A DNA stretch of 49,039 nt. It comes from Bacteroidia bacterium (GTDB lineage: Bacteria; Bacteroidota; Bacteroidia; Chitinophagales; Saprospiraceae). Below, in pieces: positions 8,635 to 16,561 of this stretch (position 1 is its first letter; every line of letters begins with the position of its first letter). Position numbers and translations under genes: made by a program. The stretch lies in the NCBI GenBank assembly GCA_030430845.1, contig JAUIKE010000046.1, positions 1 to 49,039 on the forward strand. The letters run 5' to 3'. Under the pieces are notes generated by a model. That model made no database searches, was not told the DNA's origin, and worked only from the letters and a program-made list of their open reading frames with translations.

Positions 8635-9687
8635 CTACCTGTTTATAAAAAACTGAAATCCGAGCTCGAACCCAAGTGATCTTCTTATTTCAGGAAGCGT
8701 AACCGTTTCCAGATAGTCGTAGCTAAATATTCCCTCTAATGCCAGGTTTTCCGATAAGAACCAATTCAAGCCAACTCCTGCCTTAAAGGTTTTCAGCCAA
8801 CCCTTATTATCAAAATCCGGGCTGCCCGTTACACTATCATCAAATTGATTGGAAACATATTGAAAGCCGGCTTTCGCCGTCAGAAACCACTGAAGGTTAG
8901 AAGGCGTATTCTGAGGATAAAATCTTACAAATGGAGCCAAGCCTACTCCATATCCTTCATAAAAAGGCGAACTGGAATAATTAAACATCAAACCGGAGCC
9001 GATAGCCCATTTTTCAGAGACAAACCATCCGACCCTTGGCCTGAAAACAAAACTCCTTTGGTCCAATTCACTATCCACAGTCGTTCCAAAGGAGGTAAAA
9101 GACCCTCCGAGTAAAAGCTTTCCCGCTTTTTGAACGGACCAGTCCTCCAATCCTTCCCCTGATTTCGGATGAAGGAACAGCTGCAAGCCAATTCTAAGGG
9201 ACAGATTGCTGTTTCGACCACTATTTTCCAAATTAGGGTCAGCATACAGCAGGCTGCCTTCCAAGGCTATCTGATCATTCAAAAAATAATTCAGCCCCGT
9301 CCCTACATTGAGCGAATAAACGGGGTCATCACTGTTGTCACCTAGTCCAAAGGCAAGTCCTGCGCCACCGTGTACAAACCACTTTAGAGGATTGTCCGGC
9401 CGATTACTTAGGTAATACCGGGCGAAAGGTGAAATAGAAACTGTTCCGCCGCTCAGGTCATCGCCAATCGTGAAAAAATCCAGTCCGAGACCAGTACCCA
9501 GCGCAAACCGGTCAGATAAGAACAAACCGGCAGAAGGAGCCAGCGCGGTAGAAAAATCACCAGGTGTTTGCCCTACAGCAGTTGTCGCGCTGAATTCCCC
9601 GCCGAGTAAAAGACTGCCTTTTGTTATTTGAGAATGACCGTAAGAAAAACACGATAAGACAAAGAGACATGTAAAGATCCTTTTCAT
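8635..9687 (-). CDS. Outer-membrane beta-barrel protein with internal duplication
   Basis: A 350-residue protein starting at the ATG at 9685-9687, chosen because it opens with a typical signal peptide (MKRIFTCLFVLSCFSYGHSQ); an upstream in-frame start adds 22 unlikely residues. The mature part consists of two similar halves. Both begin with a GxLLLGGxF strand, followed by a FxLSDRFALGTGL or WFVSEKWAIGSGL hairpin, a PFxRYYL or PFVRFYP strand, then GLNYFLNDQIALEG or GLNWFLSENLALEG, and each ends in a strand finishing with FF or FL. The alternating aromatic strands and final aromatic-rich FQFFINR fit an OmpA/OmpX-like outer-membrane barrel. Each half could be an eight-strand barrel, or the two may form one larger barrel. 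The function is unknown, and the gene stands alone. Confidence 0.82.
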   Translation of the reverse strand: MKRIFTCLFVLSCFSYGHSQITKGSLLLGGEFSATTAVGQTPGDFSTALAPSAGLFLSDRFALGTGLGLDFFTIGDDLSGGTVSISPFARYYLSNRPDNPLKWFVHGGAGLAFGLGDNSDDPVYSLNVGTGLNYFLNDQIALEGSLLYADPNLENSGRNSNLSLRIGLQLFLHPKSGEGLEDWSVQKAGKLLLGGSFTSFGTTVDSELDQRSFVFRPRVGWFVSEKWAIGSGLMFNYSSSPFYEGYGVGLAPFVRFYPQNTPSNLQWFLTAKAGFQYVSNQFDDSVTGSPDFDNKGWLKTFKAGVGLNWFLSENLALEGIFSYDYLETVTLPEIRRSLGFELGFQFFINR

Positions 9688-9786
9688 AATATTGAGGTTT
9701 ATCAGTAAAGAGGTATTTGTCAATCGGATGGTTGTCTGGTTTACAAAAACCATGACGGTTTTTTAATCTGACCTCGTGTATTGAAT

Positions 9787-9869
9787 AGTTATAATAATCC
9801 ACCGCCGGGAGGCGGTGGATTATTATAACTTATTCATTTTTCGCCTTCAGGCGGAAAAAAATATAAGTT
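9787..9869. terminator. Double hairpin between the barrel gene and queE
   Basis: 9787-9830 is a perfect 20-bp stem with loop ggga and apex CCGCC-ggga-GGCGG. A second hairpin, 9827-9869, overlaps its right foot: AACTTAT at 9827-9833 pairs with ATAAGTT at 9863-9869 and its apex is CGCC-ttca-GGCG at 9842-9853. The two cannot be fully formed at once. Both lie downstream of queE and upstream of the barrel gene (both minus), so they probably end the queE transcript or act in the barrel leader. Confidence 0.65.
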
Positions 9870-9956
9870 ATCAATGCACGCCTTCACCTTAACAAGTAAG
9901 CGCTCCTAATAAACCCTGGTTCTGGAAAGCTCGTATGTTTTGCCGCTGCGGGTATC

Positions 9957-10589
9957 TTATGGGATTGAAAGAATTTTATGGGTCTGCAGGCTCAATCGCC
10001 ATTTGGGGTGCTTCAGGCAATACTCCATGGTCAGTTGGATGTTTTTTTCCTGCTCCGGACCGTCCATTGGTTGTAAAAAGAAATGCTCAAAGTTGAGCTG
10101 TTCATATTTTTCAGGCTCTGCACCCTTTTGAGGAAATACCAGTTTGAGTTCCTGCCCTGTGGTCAATACAATATCCGTATTTGCTTTAGGGCTCATGCAA
10201 ATCCAGTCGAGCCCTGTGGGAGCTTCAATGGTTCCATTGGTTTCGACGGCTACTTCCAGGCCTTTTTCTTGAAAAGCATCGATCAAGACTTCATCTAATT
10301 GCAAAAGCGGTTCCCCTCCGGTACATACCACATAAGGTTTTCCCTCCTTTAAGGACGTTGGCCAAAGAGAGGTTACTTTTTCAGCTAGTTCTTCGGCGGT
10401 ATATTTTCCTCCATTCTCACCATCTGTTCCCCAAAAGTCGGTATCACAAAATTGGCAGATGGCCTTATGACGGTCTTCCTCACGTCCGCTCCACAGATTA
10501 CAGCCTGTGAACCGGCAGAAAATGGCCGGCCGGCCGGTTTGGGCGCCTTCGCCCTGGAGGGTGTAGTAAATTTCTTTGATTTTGTACAT
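9957..10589 (-). CDS. queE: 7-carboxy-7-deazaguanine synthase (radical SAM)
   Basis: A 210-residue enzyme of the queuosine pathway. It converts 6-carboxytetrahydropterin to 7-carboxy-7-deazaguanine with S-adenosylmethionine and a [4Fe-4S] cluster. The N-terminus YYTLQGEGAQTGRPAIFCRF is diagnostic of QueE. The cluster motif is the unusual CX14CX2C form (C30, C45, C48), known in a subset of QueE proteins, rather than CX3CX2C. The glycine-rich CTGGEPLLQ motif for SAM follows, and the protein ends in the family's usual THKILSIP-like tail. Length is normal. The upstream DNA holds a perfect 34-bp palindrome. Other deazaguanine genes (queC, queD) are not adjacent; queA is about 27 kb away. Confidence 0.95.
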   Translation of the reverse strand: MYKIKEIYYTLQGEGAQTGRPAIFCRFTGCNLWSGREEDRHKAICQFCDTDFWGTDGENGGKYTAEELAEKVTSLWPTSLKEGKPYVVCTGGEPLLQLDEVLIDAFQEKGLEVAVETNGTIEAPTGLDWICMSPKANTDIVLTTGQELKLVFPQKGAEPEKYEQLNFEHFFLQPMDGPEQEKNIQLTMEYCLKHPKWRLSLQTHKILSIP

Positions 10590-10640
10590 GCTTTATAGTG
10601 TAAGGGTGTAAAAGTGTAAATGGGTGTATTTGTTGTTTGG

Positions 10641-10674
10641 TTGTCTGAACCGCGGATTTCCGCGGTTCAGACAA
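10641..10674. repeat. 34-bp palindrome, minimal ttgtctgaaccgcgga element
   Basis: A 16-bp arm, ttgtctgaaccgcgga, is followed by tt and its exact complement. The arms match those of the 117-bp element at 4776-4892, so this looks like a copy lacking the interior. It sits 51 bp upstream of the queE start, in the divergent region before the BatA-like gene. Confidence 0.85.
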
Positions 10675-10860
10675 CTAACATAAACAAACAGCCCATCACA
10701 CAAACATACTCTATTCAAAACTTTAAACTCTGAACACCTGAATATGTGAATACGTTTCAACTTTAGCATAACCATAACGCTTCAATCCCCCAATTTTCCA
10801 TATGTTTGCAGATCGGCAGAAAATTAATCATACAGACACCATCAAAATACAAATATAGAG

Positions 10861-12894
10861 ATGCAGTTTCTCTACCCAACATTCTTATTCGCCCTGGCGG
10901 CACTGGCCATTCCCATCATCATCCACTTGTTTCACTTCCGTAGGTTTAAAAAGGTATATTTTACGAACGTACGCTTTTTAAAGGAAGTAAAAGAGGAAAC
11001 CAGTGCTCGTTCCAAACTGCGCAATATCCTGGTACTGATATCGCGGCTCCTGGCCATTCTTTTCCTGGTATTAGCCTTTGCTCAGCCGTTTATTCCACAG
11101 GATGTCGAGGTGCAGAAAGGGCAAAAAAACGTAAGCGTATATATTGATAACTCCTTTAGTATGAGTGCTCTGAGTAGCGATGTGGCACTGGTGGAAAAAG
11201 CCAAACAAAGGGCCAGGGAAATTGTACAGGCCTATCGGGAAGATGATCGCTTCCAGGTGTTGACCAATGACTTTGAAGGGCGGCACCAGCGGCTGATTGG
11301 TAAAGAAGAAGCACTTGAATTAATTGAAGAAATCGATATTTCGCCTTCCGTCCGGCAACTCTCCAATGTCCTCAGCCGGCAGCAAAGGGTATTGGATGAT
11401 GCCACTAATGGCATCCCTTCCGCATACCTGGTGTCCGATTTTCAAAAAAATATAAGCGACCTGGAGGCCTTTCAGGATACCAGCCTGGAAGTGAATCTTG
11501 TGCCCCTCCAGGCCGTCCGCGAAAGAAACATCAGCATTGATTCGGTCTGGTTTGAGGCGCCGGTGCAGATGATGAACCAAACCAATGCAGTGGTCATCCA
11601 GATCCGCAATCTGAGTGAAGAGGATATGGAAAACATTCGCCTCAGTCTCAAATACGAAGGACAAACCAAGCCTGTGGGGACGCTCAACATCCCCGCTCGT
11701 TCCAGCGTTTTGGATACCGTTAATATTACCATCTTGCGAAATGGCTGGCATGAGGCCGTACTGAATATTACAGATTACCCGGTCCAGTTTGATGATCAGT
11801 ATTTCTTTACCTTTTTTGTGTCGGATAATATCCGGGTTCTGGCAATCAACGAAAACCTGCCCAATCGGTATGTAGATGCGGCCTTTAACGGCATTCCCTA
11901 TTTTTCAGTGGACAACAGGCAAAGCCAAAACCTGGACTACTCACAATTCGGAGAGTATCAAATGATCTTATTGAATGATCTGAGCAGTATTTCTTCCGGA
12001 TTGGCATTTGAGTTGAAGTCTTTTATGGAAAATGGAGGGAACGTCTTGGTTTTTCCCGCGAAAGATGCCGACATATCCTCCTACAGAAGCTTCTTGAACA
12101 ATTTGCCGGCCAATGAGATCTTAAACTTCGTAGAGGCAGAACAACAAGTGACTCAGGTAAATACTGAAGAATTTATATTTAAAAATGTTTTTGAAAATAG
12201 ATCTGCCAACCTAAAATTGCCCAATACTCTGGGAAGCTTTAAAACCAACAAAATTAACAGCCGCCTGGAAGAACCTTTGCTCATTTTCAGAGACGGTAGT
12301 TCCTTTCTCTCAAAATATCAGATAGGAGACGGCAACTTCTATTTCTCTACAGTACCTCTTGACGACGGATTGAATGATCTTGTACGCAACGGAGAAGTAT
12401 TTATTCCAATGCTTTATAAAATGGCCATTTCCTCAGCCAAACAAACCAGGATCGCATATACCATTGGAAAGGACGAGGTTATCGAAGAAAGGCATAAAAG
12501 CAATAGTTCCGATTTGGTGTATAAGATCAGGAAAAAGGAAGGGGGCGAATTCATCCCCGGGCAACGGGTGATCGGTTCGAAGGTCTTTTTTTCCCTCAAT
12601 GATCAGGTTAAGGAAGCTGGATTTTATGAATGGTTCCTGAATGAAAATGAATCCTTAGGCACCATAGCCTTTAATTATGACCGGGAGGAATCTGACCTTA
12701 CTTATCTGGGGAAAAGTGAGCTTGAGGCCTTGGCCGGCGATCATATGAGCATCATTGATATTAATGAAAATGCGGCACTGACGGCCCGAATCGAAGAAAG
12801 GAGCCAGGGGCTTGTCCTGTGGCGGTTGTGCCTGATATTAGCCCTGGCATTCCTGGCCATTGAAATTCTATTGCTCAGGTTCTGGAAAGTATAA
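10861..12894 (+). CDS. BatA-type membrane protein with VWA-like domain
   Basis: A 677-residue inner-membrane protein. The start, MQFLYPTFLFALAALAIPIIIHLFHFRR, is the typical BatA N-terminal double-transmembrane domain (the second helix is about residues 58-76, LVLISRLLAILFLVLAFAQP). A von Willebrand A-like domain follows with a metal-site motif DNSFSMS at about residue 96. The central part is a long periplasmic-type beta-rich region, and a single C-terminal helix (about 653-672) anchors the end. In Bacteroidota these proteins occur with MoxR ATPases and BatB-E, or alone beside pyrimidine genes; no MoxR gene is here. A TAtgTTTG -7 box at 10801-10808 lies upstream without a clear -33 box. The dihydroorotase-like gene follows after 53 bp and is probably co-transcribed. 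The function is not established. Confidence 0.88.
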   Translation: MQFLYPTFLFALAALAIPIIIHLFHFRRFKKVYFTNVRFLKEVKEETSARSKLRNILVLISRLLAILFLVLAFAQPFIPQDVEVQKGQKNVSVYIDNSFSMSALSSDVALVEKAKQRAREIVQAYREDDRFQVLTNDFEGRHQRLIGKEEALELIEEIDISPSVRQLSNVLSRQQRVLDDATNGIPSAYLVSDFQKNISDLEAFQDTSLEVNLVPLQAVRERNISIDSVWFEAPVQMMNQTNAVVIQIRNLSEEDMENIRLSLKYEGQTKPVGTLNIPARSSVLDTVNITILRNGWHEAVLNITDYPVQFDDQYFFTFFVSDNIRVLAINENLPNRYVDAAFNGIPYFSVDNRQSQNLDYSQFGEYQMILLNDLSSISSGLAFELKSFMENGGNVLVFPAKDADISSYRSFLNNLPANEILNFVEAEQQVTQVNTEEFIFKNVFENRSANLKLPNTLGSFKTNKINSRLEEPLLIFRDGSSFLSKYQIGDGNFYFSTVPLDDGLNDLVRNGEVFIPMLYKMAISSAKQTRIAYTIGKDEVIEERHKSNSSDLVYKIRKKEGGEFIPGQRVIGSKVFFSLNDQVKEAGFYEWFLNENESLGTIAFNYDREESDLTYLGKSELEALAGDHMSIIDINENAALTARIEERSQGLVLWRLCLILALAFLAIEILLLRFWKV

Positions 12895-12947
12895 AGGAAA
12901 AACCCTATTTTTCCGGCACTTTTATATCAGAAACAAAAATCTCCTGC

Positions 12948-14219
12948 ATGGATCTGTTGATCAAGAAAGCCACCATTATTGATCCTGAATCAGATTATCA
13001 CCGTAAACAAGTAGATGTTCAGATCAGAGAAGGGAAAATTACCCATATGGCTGACGAGATTGAAGGAAAGGATACCGCAGTGTTTGAAGTACCTGACCTT
13101 CATTTGTTGCCAGGGTTGATGGATGTAGGGACCGTAGTAGGAGATCCCGGCTTTGAACATCGCGAAGACATGTATTCCGCCAGTAAGGCTGCGGCTGCCG
13201 GTGGTTTTACGGCGCTGGCCTGTTATCCGAATACCCAACCGGTAGTAGACTCCAAATCAGGGGTTCGATACATAAAAAATAACGAGGAAGACTTAGTCGT
13301 CAACTTTTATCCCATCGGGGCAGTATCTGAAAAGTGTGAGGGAAAGGATATCACCGAGATGATCGATATGTATCAGGCCGGGGCCGTTGCTTTTTCGGAT
13401 GGCCAGCATCCTATTCAGCATAACGGCATGATGATGCGGGCCCTTCAATACGTAAAAAGCTTCGATGGAGTCATCCTCAACCACCCTCATGATATTTCCA
13501 TTGCTAGTGGAGGTCAGCTAAATGAAGGCCGTATTAGTACGATGATGGGCATTAAAGGCATACCCAATATGGCCGAAGAGCTGATGGTTCAGCGGGATAT
13601 CTACCTGGCCGAGTATACAGATTCAAGAGTGCACATCGCTAATATTTCTACTGCCGGAGCAGTGGAAATGGTCCGAAAAGCCAAAAAATCAGGCATCAAA
13701 GTTACAGCTTCTGTACCGGCCCTGAATTTGAAGTTTACCGACCAAGAGTTACTAAATTTCAATTCTAACCTGAAAGTGCTGCCTCCCCTGCGTACTGAAA
13801 CAGATCGCCAGGCATTACTCGAAGGCATCAAAGATCAAACCATCGATTTTCTGACTTCTAACCATGTTCCCCTGGAAGAAGAAGCCAAAAAACTGGAGTT
13901 TTCCTTTGCCGATTTTGGCGCGGCAGGGCTCGAAACCGCTTTCTTACTAAGCTGGCAAATCCTCAAAGAAGAAGTGAGTTTGGAGGATATGGTAAGATTA
14001 TGGAGCCGGGCACCCAGGGAAATGCTGAAAATTACTTTGCCTACTATTCGTCCTGGAACATTGGCCAGACTTACTTTATTCCAACCCTCCATACCCTGGC
14101 AGGTAGACCCTAAACGACTTTATTCCAAATCCAGCAACTCTCCCTTCACGGATGAAAAATTTGTAGGATGTATACGGGGCATTATTAATGGCCGCAAATC
14201 TGAAATATTCGATCGTTAG
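12948..14219 (+). CDS. Dihydroorotase-like protein lacking catalytic residues
   Basis: A 423-residue amidohydrolase-fold protein, full length for the dihydroorotase family, which closes carbamoyl-aspartate to dihydroorotate. Overall similarity is clear (AAAGGFTALACYPNTQPVVDS, GRISTMMGIKGIP, LPPLRTETDRQALLEGIKDQTIDFL, GLETAFLL). The active-site residues are missing: the family's DxHVHxREPG is DVGTVVGDPG here, HxCHxST is HIANIST, the paired histidines of VxPHHL are gone, and TDHAPH is TSNHVPL. It therefore should not bind the two zinc ions or catalyse the reaction. Inactive PyrC' proteins in other bacteria support aspartate transcarbamoylase as structural partners, so a similar role is plausible. 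It follows the BatA-like gene closely. A true pyrC would have to lie elsewhere. Confidence 0.88.
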   Translation: MDLLIKKATIIDPESDYHRKQVDVQIREGKITHMADEIEGKDTAVFEVPDLHLLPGLMDVGTVVGDPGFEHREDMYSASKAAAAGGFTALACYPNTQPVVDSKSGVRYIKNNEEDLVVNFYPIGAVSEKCEGKDITEMIDMYQAGAVAFSDGQHPIQHNGMMMRALQYVKSFDGVILNHPHDISIASGGQLNEGRISTMMGIKGIPNMAEELMVQRDIYLAEYTDSRVHIANISTAGAVEMVRKAKKSGIKVTASVPALNLKFTDQELLNFNSNLKVLPPLRTETDRQALLEGIKDQTIDFLTSNHVPLEEEAKKLEFSFADFGAAGLETAFLLSWQILKEEVSLEDMVRLWSRAPREMLKITLPTIRPGTLARLTLFQPSIPWQVDPKRLYSKSSNSPFTDEKFVGCIRGIINGRKSEIFDR

Positions 14220-14335
14220 TAAAAAAAAGTGGTTTGGTTTTCTTACTTTGTCCATATTCACAACATCTGTAGTGAAATGCCCCTGATGGCCTTCTGCTAC
14301 CACTGAACCATTTTTATAACTAACGCTCTTAAACC

Positions 14336-14926
14336 ATGACAACAATTGATGAACCTAACACTTACAAAGATCCTTCCGGAGTACCTTACTTTCAAACCGC
14401 GATTCGATATGGTATTATTGGAGGTCTCATTTTCGTCGTTTGGGGACTGATTGCACAAATGACCGGCCTGGCAGACCCCTGTCAAGCAATGGAAGGTGGG
14501 TCGAATTCTATAGTGACCGGACTGGTCAGTATCCTAATTCTTATCGGAGTAAATGCACTGGTCGGTGTATTGGCTATTCGTCAGCATACAACCGACCTGG
14601 GAGGCTATATCCCTTTTGGTCGCGCTTTTGTAGTGGCACTTGTTGCGCTGATCGTAGCAGGTGTTATTAGTGGACTGTTCAATGTTTTATACACGACCGT
14701 TATTGATCCGGCGTTCTCTGAACGAGTTATGGGATGCCTGGAAGCACAATATGAGGCTCAAGGGCTTGATCCTTCTCAGATCGATTCCGCAATGGGGGTT
14801 ATGAAAATTATGTATAACCCGATATTACAAGTGGTAACAAGCATTTTTACTTCTGCATTTTTCGGAGCGATCATAAGTCTGATCCTGGCCGCCATCCTGA
14901 AAAAGAATCCGCCGACTTCTCTCTAA
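14336..14926 (+). CDS. DUF4199 membrane protein (first copy)
   Basis: A 196-residue integral membrane protein with four likely transmembrane helices: about residues 24-44, 60-79, 93-115 and 165-187. The spacing of helices, the G-YIPFGRAF phrase after the second helix and the LYTTVIDPAF phrase after the third match DUF4199, a family largely confined to Bacteroidota with no known function. An acidic soluble stretch (about 115-150) separates helices three and four. Its neighbour at 15045 is a diverged paralogue. Position just before a polyprenol-type glycosyltransferase suggests a link with envelope glycan work, but that is only context. A stem-loop follows the stop codon. Confidence 0.8.
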   Translation: MTTIDEPNTYKDPSGVPYFQTAIRYGIIGGLIFVVWGLIAQMTGLADPCQAMEGGSNSIVTGLVSILILIGVNALVGVLAIRQHTTDLGGYIPFGRAFVVALVALIVAGVISGLFNVLYTTVIDPAFSERVMGCLEAQYEAQGLDPSQIDSAMGVMKIMYNPILQVVTSIFTSAFFGAIISLILAAILKKNPPTSL

Positions 14927-14935
14927 TATCTTATT

Positions 14936-14973
14936 ATAAAAGCTTGGATGCCGACAGGCGGCCAAGCTTTTAT
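14936..14973 (+). terminator. Stem-loop after the first DUF4199 gene
   Basis: A 12-bp stem (ATAAAAGCTTGG with its complement) encloses a further apex GCC-gaca-GGC, with two unpaired bases on each side between the stems. T-rich DNA follows. It lies 10 bp after the stop codon, so it probably terminates or slows transcription inside the gene run. Confidence 0.7.
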
Positions 14974-15044
14974 ATTTCTTCCCTATTTTATCTCCCAAAT
15001 TATCAATACTTTTGGCCTCTCAAGTACATCTTTGAATTAGAACT

Positions 15045-15575
15045 ATGAAACCATCTAATCGATTTGGCCTGATATCCGCTGGTGTGACCCTGGGGACTTA
15101 TCTGCTTTTTTATTTGCTTAATAAAAAAATCATGGTTGGGCCCATCGCCCATTGGCTAACCCTGGCAGCAGTCATGGTATTTATGATTTTGTCCGTTCGC
15201 ACAGAGCGATCCCAAACCCGCGATGCTTATCCTTTTAAGCAAGCGCTGCAATCAGCCTTTATAGTTTTCCTGATCACTACCGTAGCCTTTCATGTTTTTT
15301 ATTACCTCTTCTTTGCCGTCATTGATCCTGAGTTAATAAATTTGCAGATGCAGGAAAACCTGAAATGGACAAAATGGCTGGGAGAGTCTTCCTTCGGGCT
15401 GGATCCGAATGACCCCGCCTATCAGGAATTTGAAAACATGGACCACCAACTAACCATCGGCAATACCTTTTTTAGCCTCTGCCGCAGTATTATTGGCGGA
15501 TTCCTCATTTCTCTGCCAATAGCGGGTATGTTTAAACGGGACTTTAGTTTGGATTCCACCACCGACAAGTTGTAA
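15045..15575 (+). CDS. DUF4199 membrane protein (second copy)
   Basis: A 176-residue membrane protein with four predicted helices: about residues 9-26, 33-51, 70-92 and 146-163. YPFKQALQSAFIVFLITTVAFHVFYYLFFAVIDPEL matches the central DUF4199 pattern, and the overall plan is the same as in the upstream gene although sequence identity is low, so this is an old tandem duplication. The 32-bp gap to the GT2 gene suggests co-transcription. The function is unknown. Confidence 0.75.
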   Translation: MKPSNRFGLISAGVTLGTYLLFYLLNKKIMVGPIAHWLTLAAVMVFMILSVRTERSQTRDAYPFKQALQSAFIVFLITTVAFHVFYYLFFAVIDPELINLQMQENLKWTKWLGESSFGLDPNDPAYQEFENMDHQLTIGNTFFSLCRSIIGGFLISLPIAGMFKRDFSLDSTTDKL

Positions 15576-15607
15576 ATTGCGGCCTGATTAACCTTTGCAT
15601 CAATACC

Positions 15608-16561
15608 ATGGATATATCTATAGTCGTACCTCTATATAATGAAGAAGAATCTCTGCCGGAATTGGAAGCCTGGATCGACCGGGTGATGAAAGAGCATGCC
15701 TTTTCCTATGAGTTGATCATGATCGATGATGGAAGCACCGATAGCTCCTGGAAAGTGGTGGAAGAACTATCCGAAAAAAATAAAAATATTCGGGCCTTAA
15801 AGTTCCAGCGCAACTACGGTAAATCCGCTGCCCTAAATGTTGGTTTTGAAGCAGCTCAGGCAAATGTGGTTATTACTATGGACGCGGATCTGCAGGACAG
15901 CCCTGATGAAGTACCTGAGTTGTACCGTATGATCATGGAAGAGAAATATGATCTGGTCTCAGGATGGAAGAAAAAAAGAAATGATCCGCTCTCTAAAAGA
16001 GTTCCAAGTAGGGTTTATAACTACCTGGTTCGTTCGCTGACTAAGATCAAGCTACACGATTTTAATTGCGGTTTGAAGGCCTACCGCCGGCCGGTAGTAA
16101 AAAGTGTGCAGGTTCATGGAGACCTGCATCGGTATATTCCCGTATTGGCCAAAATTGCCGGTTTTAAAAGGATAGGCGAAAAGGTGGTTCAACATAATGC
16201 CCGAAAGTACGGTGTGTCTAAGTTTGGGCTGGGTAGGGCTCGTGGCATGTTTGATTTGGTTACCCTGGCTTTTATCGGTCGCTTTGGAAGAAAACCCATG
16301 CATTTTTTCGGTACCCTGGGTACCTTGTTTTTATTCCTGGGCGTTGTTATTCTGATTTACCTGAGTATCGCAAAATTGCTCTACCAGGAGTACGGGATTG
16401 CAGATCGGCCGCTCTTTTATTTTGGTATCCTGACCCTTATTGTAGGCTCTCAGTTGTTCCTGTCGGGCTTTCTGGCCGAGATGATCGTGCGTAATAACCA
16501 GGACAATAATCAGTATGTCATAGAAAAAATTGTCAACCCAACTGAAAAGAATAGGTCTTGA
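15608..16561 (+). CDS. GT2 glycosyltransferase, polyprenol-phosphate sugar synthase type
   Basis: A 317-residue membrane-bound GT-A enzyme. The N-terminal domain opens with DISIVVPLYNEEESLPEL, then IDDGSTDSSW, NYGKSAALNVGFEAA and the metal-binding MDADLQDSPDEVPEL, the pattern of dolichyl-phosphate mannose synthase and bacterial undecaprenyl-phosphate sugar transferases (DPM1/ArnC/GtrB group). KLHDFNCGLKAYRR is the later acceptor-side motif. Two C-terminal helices (about residues 230-256 and 268-290) anchor it in the cytoplasmic membrane. It would move a sugar from a nucleotide donor onto a lipid phosphate; the sugar cannot be read. Its last codon overlaps the start of the next gene, so the two are translationally coupled. 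Confidence 0.9.
   Translation: MDISIVVPLYNEEESLPELEAWIDRVMKEHAFSYELIMIDDGSTDSSWKVVEELSEKNKNIRALKFQRNYGKSAALNVGFEAAQANVVITMDADLQDSPDEVPELYRMIMEEKYDLVSGWKKKRNDPLSKRVPSRVYNYLVRSLTKIKLHDFNCGLKAYRRPVVKSVQVHGDLHRYIPVLAKIAGFKRIGEKVVQHNARKYGVSKFGLGRARGMFDLVTLAFIGRFGRKPMHFFGTLGTLFLFLGVVILIYLSIAKLLYQEYGIADRPLFYFGILTLIVGSQLFLSGFLAEMIVRNNQDNNQYVIEKIVNPTEKNRS

Noticed and set aside
12948..14219. Active pyrC dihydroorotase
   Set aside because: Metal ligands and catalytic residues of the family are replaced, so I do not give it the gene symbol.
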